A DNA stretch of 42,081 nt from Spirochaetaceae bacterium (GTDB taxonomy: Bacteria > Spirochaetota > Spirochaetia > Treponematales > Breznakiellaceae), in the NCBI GenBank assembly GCA_031283025.1, contig JAITCP010000180.1:1-42081 (forward strand), in the 5' to 3' direction. Every line of letters starts with the position of its first letter. Position 1 is the first letter of the stretch. Under the pieces are notes generated by a model that was given only the letters and a program-made list of their open reading frames with translations, had not been told where the DNA came from and did not search any database. The translations under genes and the position numbers were made by a program. Positions 15,183-27,000 of the stretch are shown one piece after another.

Positions 15183-18100
15183 CTATGGCTGGTTTATCCC
15201 CGGCCAGCGGCTGTAGCTGGCGGTTAAGTTGGGACGCGCCATTAAGGTACCGGAGAAGTTCATTGCATTGTGAGGCTGACCAGCAGTAGCGGAGCCGTTT
15301 TGATATCCCATGTCGCACCAGCGGTGTTTGCCCGGGTAGATGGGGTAGAATGGTTTGAACGATGTCCAACCGTCAGTTTGGTACGCCATGCGTTTTGGGC
15401 CGTACTGCCATGCTTCATTCGCTGACGATGCGGCGAAATCAGTTTCAGTAAGATCACGCCCGCGTATAAAGTCTATGTATGCCGTAGCGTTCATATCCCA
15501 GGTTACAAATCTCCATGTTGAGTGATTCAGGCTGACGGTCATATTGTTATCCGTAACTAGAGTCATTAACCTGATGCCCGCCCGTTTATTGGTAAGATCG
15601 TTCCAGTTGTCTTCCCAGGTAAAAGGGAATCCCGGAATGGAAGAAGAGCTTACTGCGTCCCCGCCGCGTATCCATGCTTGATCACCATTGGCAAATATCG
15701 AACGTCCGGTGTTAGCTGTTATAGCGCCGGTTGAATTGTAGGGGGCATTGCCGCCGCGTATTGAGTAGCTAATTACCGTACGGTACGCCATTTCTTCCGT
15801 TTCGGCGCTGTAGGTAGTACCGACCACTGCCCTTGCCAGTACCCACCATTGGTAACCCTGCACATCGTTAATGTCTGGTGTATTACCATTCGCATTACTA
15901 CCAAGGGTTATCTGGTTACTGTTGGTATAAGAAGTAGTTGTCGCGTTAGCCGGACGGGTTGCGTTCGGATCATTATTATTATTTTTACCATTAGTTTCAG
16001 CATTATTATTATTAGTATTGGTAGTATTGGGAGAACTGACATTGTATCTCCAGTTATTGTTATCACCGGTAGTCCCCGGTGCATTTCCGCTTACGGTGGT
16101 TCGTCCCTCGTTTGCGGTATAGGTAATGGCAGAACCCGGGGTGCGACAATCCATACGCGCGTAAGAAAGGAAGGGCTGTGTCGCCACAAGCCTCGGTTGG
16201 GCATTCCCGGCAGTAGCAGTAGTTATCGTATCCTGGGTCTTCCTTATCCGTACAAAGGGCTTCGCCACGCCGCGCAGATTTACATCAACATTTTCCGCCC
16301 CGGAATTGTTACCCATCGAGTCGGTAACAAGACCGGAAGGCAGTGTTACCGTGTATGTCGCGCCGGGAACCTGCGGAGCGGTGGAACCAGTAAGCCGTAT
16401 TTTAAGAGTGTTTCCGTCTATCGTAACAGCGCTGGCGTTTACATTAATGGTTATTGTTTCCGCGCTACGGAAATTGGTAAACACCCCCGCCGGAATAAAC
16501 TCATTTCCGGTAAAACCAATATTATTGGCGGTTACGGAGCTGTTGGGATCATACTGGTAGTTCAACACATACTTGTTGGACGTATCCGAGCCTTGTCCGT
16601 TGATATACCCGTTTGTCCCTTTGACATAATACGTGTCAATAACGCCGCTGGTATTGGTGTTGCTTTTAAGGCGGTTGTACTGAGACTCGGTCATGACTGC
16701 GGGCAGACGGTAATTTGTACCGCTTTGCTGCGTAATGATAATGTTACCACTACCCTTGTTTATTGCGTGGTTAAACGGTACCTCCAATGTCGTCCAATAA
16801 GAGCCGTCGTCAGTCCTTATTCCATGGAAGTTCGAGTTTGTTTCAGTGTTCCAGCCTGTCCCGCCCTGATTATCTTCTATAAATACAATCATGTTTCTGG
16901 TAAGGTTCCCCGTTGCTACGGTAAACTGCTTGGTTGAATCAAGCTTTGGCGTACCGGCTGGCAGGACAATCAAACTGCTTACATTTACGCCGTTGCCCAC
17001 GGCATTGCCGTCCCATGCTGTAATGCCGGAAAGCGCGGTAATGTCCAGATACGTTGGCAACTCTCTGGAATCGTTATTTTGTACGGTATAGGTAAAGGTA
17101 AGCGAATTAACATCGCCGCCGGGTATGCTTGCGGTCGGTATGGTTACGTTAATGTTATTACCGCCCCGCTGTGCGTTAATCGTAAGCTGCGGCGTTGTTG
17201 TTGTCGCAATCCTAAGCGCTTTTCTGAAATTCAGAGTAAGTTTAATTTCATTGCGCCCGGTAACATGGGTATACTCTCCGTTGGCGCTTTCCGAACTTAT
17301 GCGGCTAATAAGCGGCCCCGGATCCCAGGTAAAGTTTACCGCAGATGTTTGCACGGATACATTCCCCGCCTTGTCTTTCTGACGGGCTATAATATTGTAA
17401 GTTCCCGACTGGGTAAGCTGAACCGGCGTGTTGGCTGTATTTCCAAAAGGAACCCAGCTTGTCCCGCCGTTTATTGAGTATTCCAGCGAATCAACTTTAT
17501 ACTGCGACGTCCCATCCCCTGTTGTATTTCCCTGTATCGCAAGCCAAAGATTGTCGTTGTAAACGTTGGTAAGATTTTTAACAGCGGCTGCGGATTCGCC
17601 CGTTACGGTATTACCGCTGACACTCTGTGAAATAACATTATTTACATTGTTTGCCGTAAGAACCCGTACCGTAGGCGCGCTAGGTAGCCGTGTTTCAATA
17701 ATTACGTTGCTTAACGTTTTGCTGCCTGTATAGACGTCGGAAATCGCGTTGGCCGCCAGCGCGTTACCAACAAGATCGGTAATGGTTCCGGAAAAAGTAG
17801 TTACAGTAACAGCGGCCCCGTTTGTCGTATCACCGGAACTGGTCTTCCTAATGGTGTATTTAAAGGTAATTTTATTGCCGCTTACCCGTACATCATCGGC
17901 GGCAGTACTTGTAGTACCATTGCTTGCTCCGTTGTTAACCGATAAGGTAAGGGCCGGCGTTCCTGTAATTTTAACCTCTTTATCAAAGGTTACCGTCATA
18001 TAAATATCGCCCGCGTTATAATAACCGGCAGCGGTATTTGACGTAATGCCGCTTACCGTGGGAGCCGCGTTATCTATTTGAATGTGCTTTCCGGCTGCCA

Positions 18101-20999
18101 GGGTAAACTGATAATCAGGATCGGCGGTATTGGCGGTAACAGGAAGGGTGCGTACAAAATACCCGCCCGATTGTATACTATTGCCGTCGTGTCCGGCAGT
18201 TGTTGTTAAACGCAGTTCTTCATACCGGCTCCCTGGTTGTCCGGCAGTTTCCCGGTCTCCGCTGTACCATGTAAACGGATAATTAGCGGCAGTAAATAAT
18301 GGCGGCTCATTTTGCAGGCCGGTAACATTAAGAGAGGTTGTATTATGGTTAGCGCCTATCGTATACACAAAGTATTGGCGGCTGTTTTGAGCCGTCTGTC
18401 CTGATTTGTATTCAGCTACGGCAGGAGCGCCTCCCTCTGTGTTAAGGAGCAGGAAGGGAGTACCCCCGTATCTTAACCTGACCGGTTTGCTGAATTCCAG
18501 GAAAATTTCTACCGTATCTCCGCTTTTATACGTACCGTCTTCTTTTTCACTGGAAATACGCATAAGCCGTATTTGGTCGGTTCTTATTAACCATGAACTG
18601 CCTATTTCCGCTTCGTTTCCGCCTATATCCTTGGCCTTTACGCTGATAACCAGGGTATCCTTGAGCTTGTCCGCCGGTAGCTGCCCGGAACCGTCGCCCA
18701 CCGTGGCTGTTATTGTCCATGTTCCTGTATCTTCGCGTCCCGGATTCTGCGTCAGCGTCAAATCTTCCGGCGGCAGTTTTATATTGTTTACGGTAACTTC
18801 AAAGTTGGATTTAAAGTACGTATTTATATCCAAATATTTTACGGAATCTTCCTCCCCTGTTCCCTCAATAGTTATGGTTTCGCCGCCTTCAAACGGCTCG
18901 ACTACCGTATATTGACCCGGTATACAGGTTACAGTCGGAGCGCCTGCTTTTGTTATTACCGCTTTGCTAATGGTAATTTTAGGAGCTAAGGTATCGCCCT
19001 GCGGCGCGTAGGTAATAATGGTCGTCTTTCCATCCGGATTTTCCGCCCTGAACAGGAATACCTGGCTTCGTAAGGGTTGTTTGTCCGCGCCTATATTCAG
19101 ATCATCAAGATTGATTACCTGTGAATAGGTAAAAACATGGCGGTTTGTCTCATTGTCTATATGGTCTTCGACAGGGGCAAGCTTCCATAGCCTGTTAGGA
19201 GAGTTTGGGTCATAATATGATTCTGTGATTGAGGGGCCGCCGGGACTTATTGAGGGCGACAGTATATCCAGCCATCCTTTGTAGTCCTTTTCGCGGAAAT
19301 AGGAAAGCTGGCTCATTGCCGCATAACCTTCAGATTCCGGGTTAATCCACACCAAGCACAGGGACTTTATTTCCGTAGCATCGCTTACCAAGCCGGTAAT
19401 GGTAATGGTATTGGGAGTACCGGGCGTACCATCCGGCCTCTTGCCTATAGCCTTAAAAAGCGGGTCGGAAGCGGGGGGCTGCGGCGGCTCGGGAAAATCC
19501 GGGAACGTAATATCCTGTACCCTGAACAGCATGGTATATGGTTCGCTTGGTTTATCCTGCGTGCTAAACGCCTGCACCTTAATAAGATAATACCCGGTTA
19601 TGGGGGGAACCTTAAATTCCCAGGGGAAAATGGTGGGGTACATTCCGGTGGGATAGGGGGTGTTTGATGCTGTTTTATCTTGATAGCTGTCTCCCGGAGA
19701 TGTTTCGGTGGTGCCAAGTACATTACCTGCTATGGGCAAACTCCACAGGCTGTACTTTACCTCTTTTACCCCATGCGCCTGGTACGCTGTAGCTTTTATG
19801 TTCCTGCCAGGATACACCATAAATACTTCCGGGTCTATACTGCCGGAAGTTTCAGCGCCAACCGGTTTGCCGTAATAATTGTAGGGCGTGCCGTCAGCAT
19901 TAACGCCTGTTGGCGGCCTTATGTCACCGGTAAATTGAATCCACGGGTCATTGGCCCTTGGCCAATAAATAAAATAGCCGATGGTTTTTTCCTGATTGGC
20001 GTTTCCCGCCGCGTCATTACAAACGGCAACCAGCTTGATCGTTGTTTTTTCCGTAACGGGGTTTACTATTTGTCCGCCGTTATATGTGCCGGGAGCGCTG
20101 TCAAGATCGGGAACCCTTACCGAGCCATTAGGCTTAATAAAGTCCCCAGGATTCACAACAGGCGGAATGGGCGGCAGGTTTTCATGATACTGGTATATAA
20201 CAGTTTCATCGGGAAGGGGAGTGGCGGGATCATCGTCAATTTCTTCATCGAAAGAATAAAAACGCAAGTCGATGGACCAAATGTCATTAAAATCGTCTAT
20301 CTGCCACTTAAGATCAAATTCCTGGGTAAGGAATCTGCCTAAATAGGCGGGGTCTTTCCAGTCATCATCCGTATCATCCCATGCATGGTATTGATCTAAA
20401 GGTGCCAGTTCATACGCCGGCTTTTTTGTACCGCTCACGTAACCGTCCCGGTAAAGATAGGGAGTTGATATATCCACCTTGGGCGGATCAAGGTCTATAA
20501 TAAGGATAACAGCCTTATAGGAATTATCATCGGAATTTCCGGCTTTATCCCAGCTTTGAACGCTAAACGTATATTCGCCGTCGCTGGTAGGCTCGCCTTC
20601 TATAGCCATGTTAATGGGAATTTTCCACTCGGCGGCTTTTTCGTTACCATCCCATACCGGCAGTTCATCGTCATAGCCCTCATACGGGTTCCATGTTGCC
20701 CCGAAATTTTCGGAAACTTCCCACGCGTCTTTACTCCAACGCCACTGGCGTTTAAATTCCTCTTCGCTCGTACCGGCTTTTATAACTATCCTGTCTACGC
20801 CGGTAAAATCCGAAACATCGCCTTCAATGGCAAATTTATGCGGAAGAGACTTGCGTTGCGATGGCGCTGTAATGTTAAGAACCGGGCCGTAAATATCCAG
20901 CTTGGAGCCTAAAGCAACCGGGTTGCCGCAGGAAAAGAACGATGCCGCAAGGGCGCAAAGGCTTATAAAAACCGTACTTATCGTTATCTTTGTTTTCAT
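15183..20999 (-). CDS. giant Ig-like-module lipoprotein (1938 aa)
   Basis: A lipoprotein signal with hydrophobic residues 5-23, then FFSCGNP, giving Cys24. ATG 20999 is chosen over an in-frame start at 21026 because GGAGG lies six bases upstream and the longer form would overlap the previous gene. The N-terminal ~600 residues hold Ig-like modules (e.g. KFAIEGDVSDFTGVDRIVIK). The middle has repeated 'bacterial Ig/cadherin-like' units beginning ISSEKEDGTYKSGDTVEIFL, ITSNTAAGYYNAGDIYMTV and ISSESANGEYTH, plus a chitobiase-C-like unit with YSINGGTSWVPFG. Asn/Thr/Gly-rich sequence near residues 1650-1690 precedes a C-terminal module rich in Trp, Tyr and Gly. There is no catalytic motif and almost no cysteine. 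It is last in a three-gene operon and probably surface-exposed; adhesion or matrix roles are guesses. Confidence 0.85.
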   Translation of the reverse strand: MKTKITISTVFISLCALAASFFSCGNPVALGSKLDIYGPVLNITAPSQRKSLPHKFAIEGDVSDFTGVDRIVIKAGTSEEEFKRQWRWSKDAWEVSENFGATWNPYEGYDDELPVWDGNEKAAEWKIPINMAIEGEPTSDGEYTFSVQSWDKAGNSDDNSYKAVILIIDLDPPKVDISTPYLYRDGYVSGTKKPAYELAPLDQYHAWDDTDDDWKDPAYLGRFLTQEFDLKWQIDDFNDIWSIDLRFYSFDEEIDDDPATPLPDETVIYQYHENLPPIPPVVNPGDFIKPNGSVRVPDLDSAPGTYNGGQIVNPVTEKTTIKLVAVCNDAAGNANQEKTIGYFIYWPRANDPWIQFTGDIRPPTGVNADGTPYNYYGKPVGAETSGSIDPEVFMVYPGRNIKATAYQAHGVKEVKYSLWSLPIAGNVLGTTETSPGDSYQDKTASNTPYPTGMYPTIFPWEFKVPPITGYYLIKVQAFSTQDKPSEPYTMLFRVQDITFPDFPEPPQPPASDPLFKAIGKRPDGTPGTPNTITITGLVSDATEIKSLCLVWINPESEGYAAMSQLSYFREKDYKGWLDILSPSISPGGPSITESYYDPNSPNRLWKLAPVEDHIDNETNRHVFTYSQVINLDDLNIGADKQPLRSQVFLFRAENPDGKTTIITYAPQGDTLAPKITISKAVITKAGAPTVTCIPGQYTVVEPFEGGETITIEGTGEEDSVKYLDINTYFKSNFEVTVNNIKLPPEDLTLTQNPGREDTGTWTITATVGDGSGQLPADKLKDTLVISVKAKDIGGNEAEIGSSWLIRTDQIRLMRISSEKEDGTYKSGDTVEIFLEFSKPVRLRYGGTPFLLLNTEGGAPAVAEYKSGQTAQNSRQYFVYTIGANHNTTSLNVTGLQNEPPLFTAANYPFTWYSGDRETAGQPGSRYEELRLTTTAGHDGNSIQSGGYFVRTLPVTANTADPDYQFTLAAGKHIQIDNAAPTVSGITSNTAAGYYNAGDIYMTVTFDKEVKITGTPALTLSVNNGASNGTTSTAADDVRVSGNKITFKYTIRKTSSGDTTNGAAVTVTTFSGTITDLVGNALAANAISDVYTGSKTLSNVIIETRLPSAPTVRVLTANNVNNVISQSVSGNTVTGESAAAVKNLTNVYNDNLWLAIQGNTTGDGTSQYKVDSLEYSINGGTSWVPFGNTANTPVQLTQSGTYNIIARQKDKAGNVSVQTSAVNFTWDPGPLISRISSESANGEYTHVTGRNEIKLTLNFRKALRIATTTTPQLTINAQRGGNNINVTIPTASIPGGDVNSLTFTYTVQNNDSRELPTYLDITALSGITAWDGNAVGNGVNVSSLIVLPAGTPKLDSTKQFTVATGNLTRNMIVFIEDNQGGTGWNTETNSNFHGIRTDDGSYWTTLEVPFNHAINKGSGNIIITQQSGTNYRLPAVMTESQYNRLKSNTNTSGVIDTYYVKGTNGYINGQGSDTSNKYVLNYQYDPNSSVTANNIGFTGNEFIPAGVFTNFRSAETITINVNASAVTIDGNTLKIRLTGSTAPQVPGATYTVTLPSGLVTDSMGNNSGAENVDVNLRGVAKPFVRIRKTQDTITTATAGNAQPRLVATQPFLSYARMDCRTPGSAITYTANEGRTTVSGNAPGTTGDNNNWRYNVSSPNTTNTNNNNAETNGKNNNNDPNATRPANATTTSYTNSNQITLGSNANGNTPDINDVQGYQWWVLARAVVGTTYSAETEEMAYRTVISYSIRGGNAPYNSTGAITANTGRSIFANGDQAWIRGGDAVSSSSIPGFPFTWEDNWNDLTNKRAGIRLMTLVTDNNMTVSLNHSTWRFVTWDMNATAYIDFIRGRDLTETDFAASSANEAWQYGPKRMAYQTDGWTSFKPFYPIYPGKHRWCDMGYQNGSATAGQPHNAMNFSGTLMARPNLTASYSRWPGINQP
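15971..16030 (-). repeat. ATT/AAT trinucleotide tracts coding for poly-Asn
   Basis: Runs of ATT (plus strand) encode clusters of Asn (NNNN twice) within an Asn/Thr/Ala-rich linker of the giant lipoprotein. Units are three bases long, so copy-number change would alter linker length but keep the frame. Confidence 0.7.
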
Positions 21000-21009
21000 G
21001 CTTTTCCTC

Positions 21010-24000
21010 CTACCAGTTGGTTCCATTACCGCAACTTATATTGTAACCATAGGTTAAGTCGCCGTAACCTATCATAAGGTAGTTATTTACCTCGCCAGGA
21101 GTCTGGTGGGTTCCGTTGTTATTGCCGCCGTTGCCTACTCCTGAGTCGGCGTTCGTACCGGTTGCCCTGCTTCTGCCGCCCCAGGTTAAGAAATACCATT
21201 CGCAGACAATTTCCGTGCTGACCCAATAAAACCGTTGATAGGGTCCAGCGTCATCATTGTCGTTATAAAATACCTTGTTATAACGGTTATCTCCCGTTTC
21301 CTCGGCATCCCGTACCGGAAAACCGGCGATAGAGGGCATTCCATTTTTAATGTTGGAGCCTTGTACGGCAAAGTATCTGCCCCGGTTAGTACCATAGTTT
21401 AATGCAATAACCGTTCTATAGACTCCTTCGTATCCTTTGGCGTTTGCGCCGTTAAGGATGGCAGTCCCGACAATATAGCTCTTGCTGGCTTCCAGGCTGT
21501 TAAACGTAAGGACGCTTTGCCCGCCCGACAGTATCGCGCCGCTTAACCCGGTTCCGTCCAGTTGGGCTTTTGTTAAATCCCTATTGTACGATCTAAACAT
21601 TCGTAAAGTCCCCACGGACGTGCGCGATTCGGGCGTGCTGTTTTTGGTAATAACCGTATAGGTTTGATCAGCGTTATTTCTTGACCTGCGGATAAGGTTA
21701 GATAATACCCATTCGCCGGGAGTATTGCCTGCCGCTTGATTCCATGTCATTGGGGTTATTTGCAATGTCGTGCCGGTGTTTGAGTCCGCGACACTGCCCG
21801 CCCATGCGGCGGTAACTCCGCCCCCGTTGGAATCAGCGCCTTGGTAATATTGGGCTGTTACTGCCGCGTTGGGGCTTTCGCTTTCTACGCGGTAATGTAC
21901 GGTATCAAAGTCTTTAATACCCCAGCCGTTATCACCCGCAACTCCGTTTACAGCAAAATTACTCGTAGCGGCGCTCCAGTCTGCCGAATTTGGCGGCGGG
22001 TTATAGGGCTTGGTATTATTGCCGTCCCATGTGGCGGTAGTGTTAGTGAGGGTCCATTTTGCTTCCCAGTATTCGTTTTTCGCGTCATAACTTCTGCGGT
22101 TTACCCGTATTACGGGCGCTTGTACGCCGGGGCTTGTAAAATAGTACGTGGTATTATCAGAAGCAGGCGCGTTATTCCCCGCCATATCGGTAAAGGCTCC
22201 GGCGGGATAATATACGTCCCATTCCAGGCCCTTAAGCAAGGGCTCGCTCAAGGGAATGGTTACCTGCGTATTGTTAGTTCCGCCTACAGTGGTATTAACA
22301 ACGTCAATTTCCTGCCAGCGCCATTTTGCCCTGGTAAGGGCGGCGCGTATATTGTTTACGGCGGTAACATTCTGCGTAATGCCATACTGGTAATCCAGCA
22401 CCCATTTAGTCGCCGTATCGGGAATCATGGCGGTATGGGCTCCGGTGCCTCCAAGGTTTGGAGAGTTGGCGCTGGCGGCGGCGTTGTTCGTAATGGTACC
22501 ACTATAATTCCCCGTATAACCGTATCCCTCAACCAGACCGTGAGTCATTTTTATGTATGGGCCGGCGTTCTGCCCCGTTCTGGCGTTTAGGGTAAGGTCG
22601 CTCATGCTTGAGCCTTGCGCCAGGTAGCCGCGTTCAACGCTGCCGGCTGGCAAAGCGTTATAAATATCGTAGAAGCTGGAAATATAGGTCCTGTTTACCC
22701 CGGAAGCAGAATACCTGTTTCCGTCTGTTCCAAGATAATACCCTGAGTCTTCCAGCACGGGCGGGATGGCGTAATTGCCCCGCGGCCTTATCGTTATGGT
22801 TCCGCCGCCCTTCATTACCGGTTCCCTAAAGGTAAGCATTATTGACGAAACGGCGGGGTCCGTGGCGGCGGGGGCGGTATTGTGCTGCGGAGTTCTTGCG
22901 GTAACGGAAGGGGCAATGGCATCTACTATTATGCCGGCAGCCAGGTTGGGGCAGTTACTAACGGAAATATTACCGGCCGTACCGCTATTCCATGCCGCTG
23001 TCCCGCTCGGGCCTAAACTGCCAAAGAGGTCCGTAAGGCCGTTCAAATTTACGGCGGATATGTACAGGCCGTCCCGCATTTCCTTATTGGTAATGTTCTG
23101 CCAGTTAAACGTAACGGTAGTAACGTTTGTATTGGCGGCGGTATTCGTTGGAAGGGTGATATACGTTGCTTCATCTGCCGAAGCGGCGGCCCTGTTTCTA
23201 AGCGTTATGGTTACGTTTGCGGCGTTAGTTACCCTGACCGTATCGGCAAAATTCAAGTTAAACGTTAAGGTTGACCCCGCCCGGTAAGAGCCGTTTGCCT
23301 GCGCCGCTCCAACCGAAACAAGGTTCGGGAAAGTGCTGTTTAACTGTATTACCTGACTGCGCGCAGTGCCTTCGTTTCCCGCCCTGTCTTTATAACGGGC
23401 CCTCAAGTTGGACGTGCCGCTGGCAGTGATGAGAACCGGATCTGTATAGGGGATCCATGTCCCGCCGCCGTTGATTGAATATTCTATGCTGTTTTCCCAA
23501 TTGCCGCCACCCTCAGGCGCGGGCGTTCCGTTCCATGAAAAAGCTGAAGCGTTTATCGTCAGCGTAGGGTTCGTATTGAAAAGGATCGGGGTATTTGGAT
23601 TAACCCCAAGGGTGGAGCTGCCTATGGTTCCTGTGGGTGGATCAGAGATGCTTTTCTTAATAAAGAAACGGGTACTGCCCAGTTCAAAGCTGGTTACCGT
23701 AGTTAAGTCAACGGTATTATCCACATTGTCCAAAATTGTTCCCCCATCCGTCCCCGTATACAGGCTTACATTAACCAGTTCCCCGTCTACAGGACAACTG
23801 GTAGCGTTTATTGGAAGGCTAAAAACAAGCGCGTTCTGTCCGTTTGGCCGCGAATAGGTAAACGCGGTACTATAAGGCCCGCCTAGGTTACTGTTCCCTT
23901 GCCTTATTTGGTACTGGAGGCGCGGAACCGTATCGGATGCCCTTATCTGTTTATCCGCAGTAAGGGTAAAGTTGATCGTTTCTCCTGTTTTTACGTAGAA

Positions 24001-27000
24001 CTGGTTAGGTGAATAGGCGGCTTTTCCGTTTGCATCCGCGCTAATGACGGTAATTTTGGGACGCGTACCGTCCAGTCCAATATCCTTCTTTTTTTGCAAG
24101 GTATAATCGTCCGTTGTCCAGTTAGGCATGGTTACCGACTCGCTTTTGCCTCCGGGGATAAAAGCCTGGCTGTTTCGTATATTGTCCATTATTGTTGTTT
24201 CAGGATACGTTACGGGGAGCGTAATGGGCACATTCCCTCCGACTCTTCCCCCGTACCAGGAGGAGGGAGGGGGGCCGCCGGGAGGATAACCGCTAATATC
24301 CTCATACATTGTTTCCAATAAGCCGCCAAATCCTTCCTCAACGACAAATTCAAAATCAAGGGACAATGCGGGATTGGCCTTAGTGGGCGGCGAGTTACAA
24401 ATGATAGACCTATACTGAGGGGTTCCATTAAAAAGATAGCGCACATTAATCTGTGGGTATCCGTTGGGTACGTATATCTGGCCGGAAAAATTGGCTTTAA
24501 GGGTTATCTTTTCGCCTATGCCATAGGTACCCGATTGGCTGGTTGTGGTTATATTTTCCAGCCGCGCCGCGTTGGTAACCGCAATGGTACGCTGTACCAT
24601 TGCTACATTGCCAAGCATATCCTCCGCCTCAAACAGGAAGGTTCTTTGGGCTATATCCGGAAAATACTCACAAAAACTAAAGGCCTCATCCGCCCCGTTA
24701 TAGCCGCTTCCCACTGCCGGTGCCAAATCCTTGTCGGACAAGGTTATGTCCTTCATGCTTATGCTCTTAACGGCAATGTCGCCGCCTTTTGACGCGGTAA
24801 TCCAGTATTTCACTATGGTTTCCCGCGGGTACATTGAGAACGGAGTGGAAAGATCGCCTGCGGCGCTTTTGGCTTTTATTGCATTGTAAACATTAGAATC
24901 CGAATTATACGCGTTAAGGGCGGCATAATATGCCGGGGTAAACCCGCCCGTCGCGTCGTCGGGATACCCCACATCATTCGGATTGGGAAGTTTCTTGCCG
25001 CCAACCTCCGGCATAACATCAATTTTGTGGGTAAGATCCGATACAGTAAGATTTGGGGGAGTTTTCATTCCCAACAGGCGGAGCTGCCGGAAAACGTCGT
25101 GCCCCATATTGTCCTGGGCGTAAAAGATAAAGAGCTTTGTTTCGTTTTCAAGATCGCCGTTATAGGTAAAATTTTTGTAACTGCTCTTTATGTCGTCCGG
25201 CACGTCCATAACGTTGAATGTTTTTTCAAATTTCTGGTTTCTGTACACAGTAGTCGAAATTACCTCTATATCACCGGGAAACGTGTCGGCATTTGGGTCA
25301 AATTTCCCCTCTGCAAAGCCCGATCCGGGGCCGCCGCTTTCTTGGAACTCCCAGTGTTGTACGCCCGCCAGGGCGGCGTCAAAGCTGGCAGGATAGCTGC
25401 TTGCTTTTAGGGCGTTTTGCACCCTGGTAATATAATTGTCGGCCCCATCCGGCATTCTAAAGGGAATCCACGCCATGCGGAATACTTTAACGCCGTTCTG
25501 GCCTGTCTGGTTTTCCCTTAGGGTGTAACCCTTAATGGTAAAAGATGCGCCGTCTGCAAGCGATGGGAAGGTGTTTTCTTCCGGACAGCCGTTTTCTTTA
25601 TCAAAAACAATCAGCGGCGCGTTCTCGTCTACAATTTTTACTTTCCAGACTTTGTAAGTCCAAACGTTTTTATTCGTGCGATTCGGGCCTTCTCCCGTGT
25701 GGGGAGAAAGTTTATTGTCGGCGGCCATGGTAAACAGCACATAATCGCCGTAATCACCTTCTTTATTTCCCGTTTGAACATACACAAGTTTTTCATCAAT
25801 GCTATTGTCTATAAGCTGCTTAATTTCCATGTCTTTTTGGTCACTCGGCGTTAATTCATATTTATCATACTGCCAGTTATATAACCTGCGCTCCGCCGTA
25901 TCGTTAATAACAAGGGAATCCATTCCGGTTCCGGTAAGCCGCTGTTTTAGCCATGCAACTTTTGCGTTATCATTCGCGCCTTGAATTTTTATGCCGCCTG
26001 AGTATACATCCTTTTGTCCGTTCCACTGTTCCTGGGTAAAAAGGCCCGCATAGGCCCAAAGAAGACTGTCATCGTCATAGAAATCAACCGGAAGCGGAGT
26101 ACCGCGCGATATGGTGTTTTCTGTACCGGAATCCTCAATGTCTTGCAATACTGTTAATCTTATGGCAGGATCAAGAACGCCTTTAGGATCATCCGACAGC
26201 GCCCACATACATATATAACCCTCGTCTTCCTCGACAATCTCGGTTATATTTTTGCTTTTATCAATAGCTTCAACAACAATACGGTAATAATAACGCTCGC
26301 CGTTATCATAATAATTGGTTCTATACGCGGCGCCCCATTTTGCAGCGCCGGCTTCTATTATTTCCTCTTCCTTTACTAACCAGCGGGGAAAATAATACGT
26401 ACGGTCATCGACTATATCTTCTTCCTCCAGTACTTTCAAACAAAAATCTATATCTTTTTTATAATCGTAAATTTTTAACTTTACACTTTCAATTCTGGTT
26501 TCTTCATCATTAAGCATGGCGTCCACATAGAACCAGCCGTTTTGGTAACGGTATAAATTGTCCTTTTTTTCTCCTTTGGGGTCAAGTGTTTCCAGTTCCT
26601 TTAAGTCCGGATACGGTTCAAGACGGCTCGGCCTGGTATCTGTACGCTGAATAGATATATTTTCAACTATGGGCGGCCTAATATCAATAATCAGGGTAAC
26701 AAAGGCAATGGAGTCCGCGCCGCAGTTTCCTATATTGTCGTAGGCGGAAATCTGAGCCATAATTTTTTCACCGTTTCGGCTTTCATCAAACATCAGCTCA
26801 ATTTCCCAGCGATCTCCGTTTATGACTGCCGTTAGAAGTTCTTCACCGGTTACGGAATCGGTCATTACAACCTTGCTAACCCCGACATTATCTTTAACAG
26901 TTCCGGTAAGTTTTTCGCCGTTCCGTACATAGAGGGGGTTTTGAACCTTGTCCATGGTAAGTACGGGGGGCTCCCAGTCTATTTGCCTTCCAAAGCCCAG

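Noticed and set aside
15971-16030. Phase variation by repeat slippage at the poly-Asn tract
   Set aside because: The units are trinucleotides, so changes keep the frame; at most linker length would vary.
15849-16937. A 362-codon plus-strand open frame, with many others through 15.8-31.8 kb
   Set aside because: They lie opposite the giant minus-strand genes, lack ribosome sites and have odd composition. The minus strand has signal peptides and repeating modules, so these are shadows.
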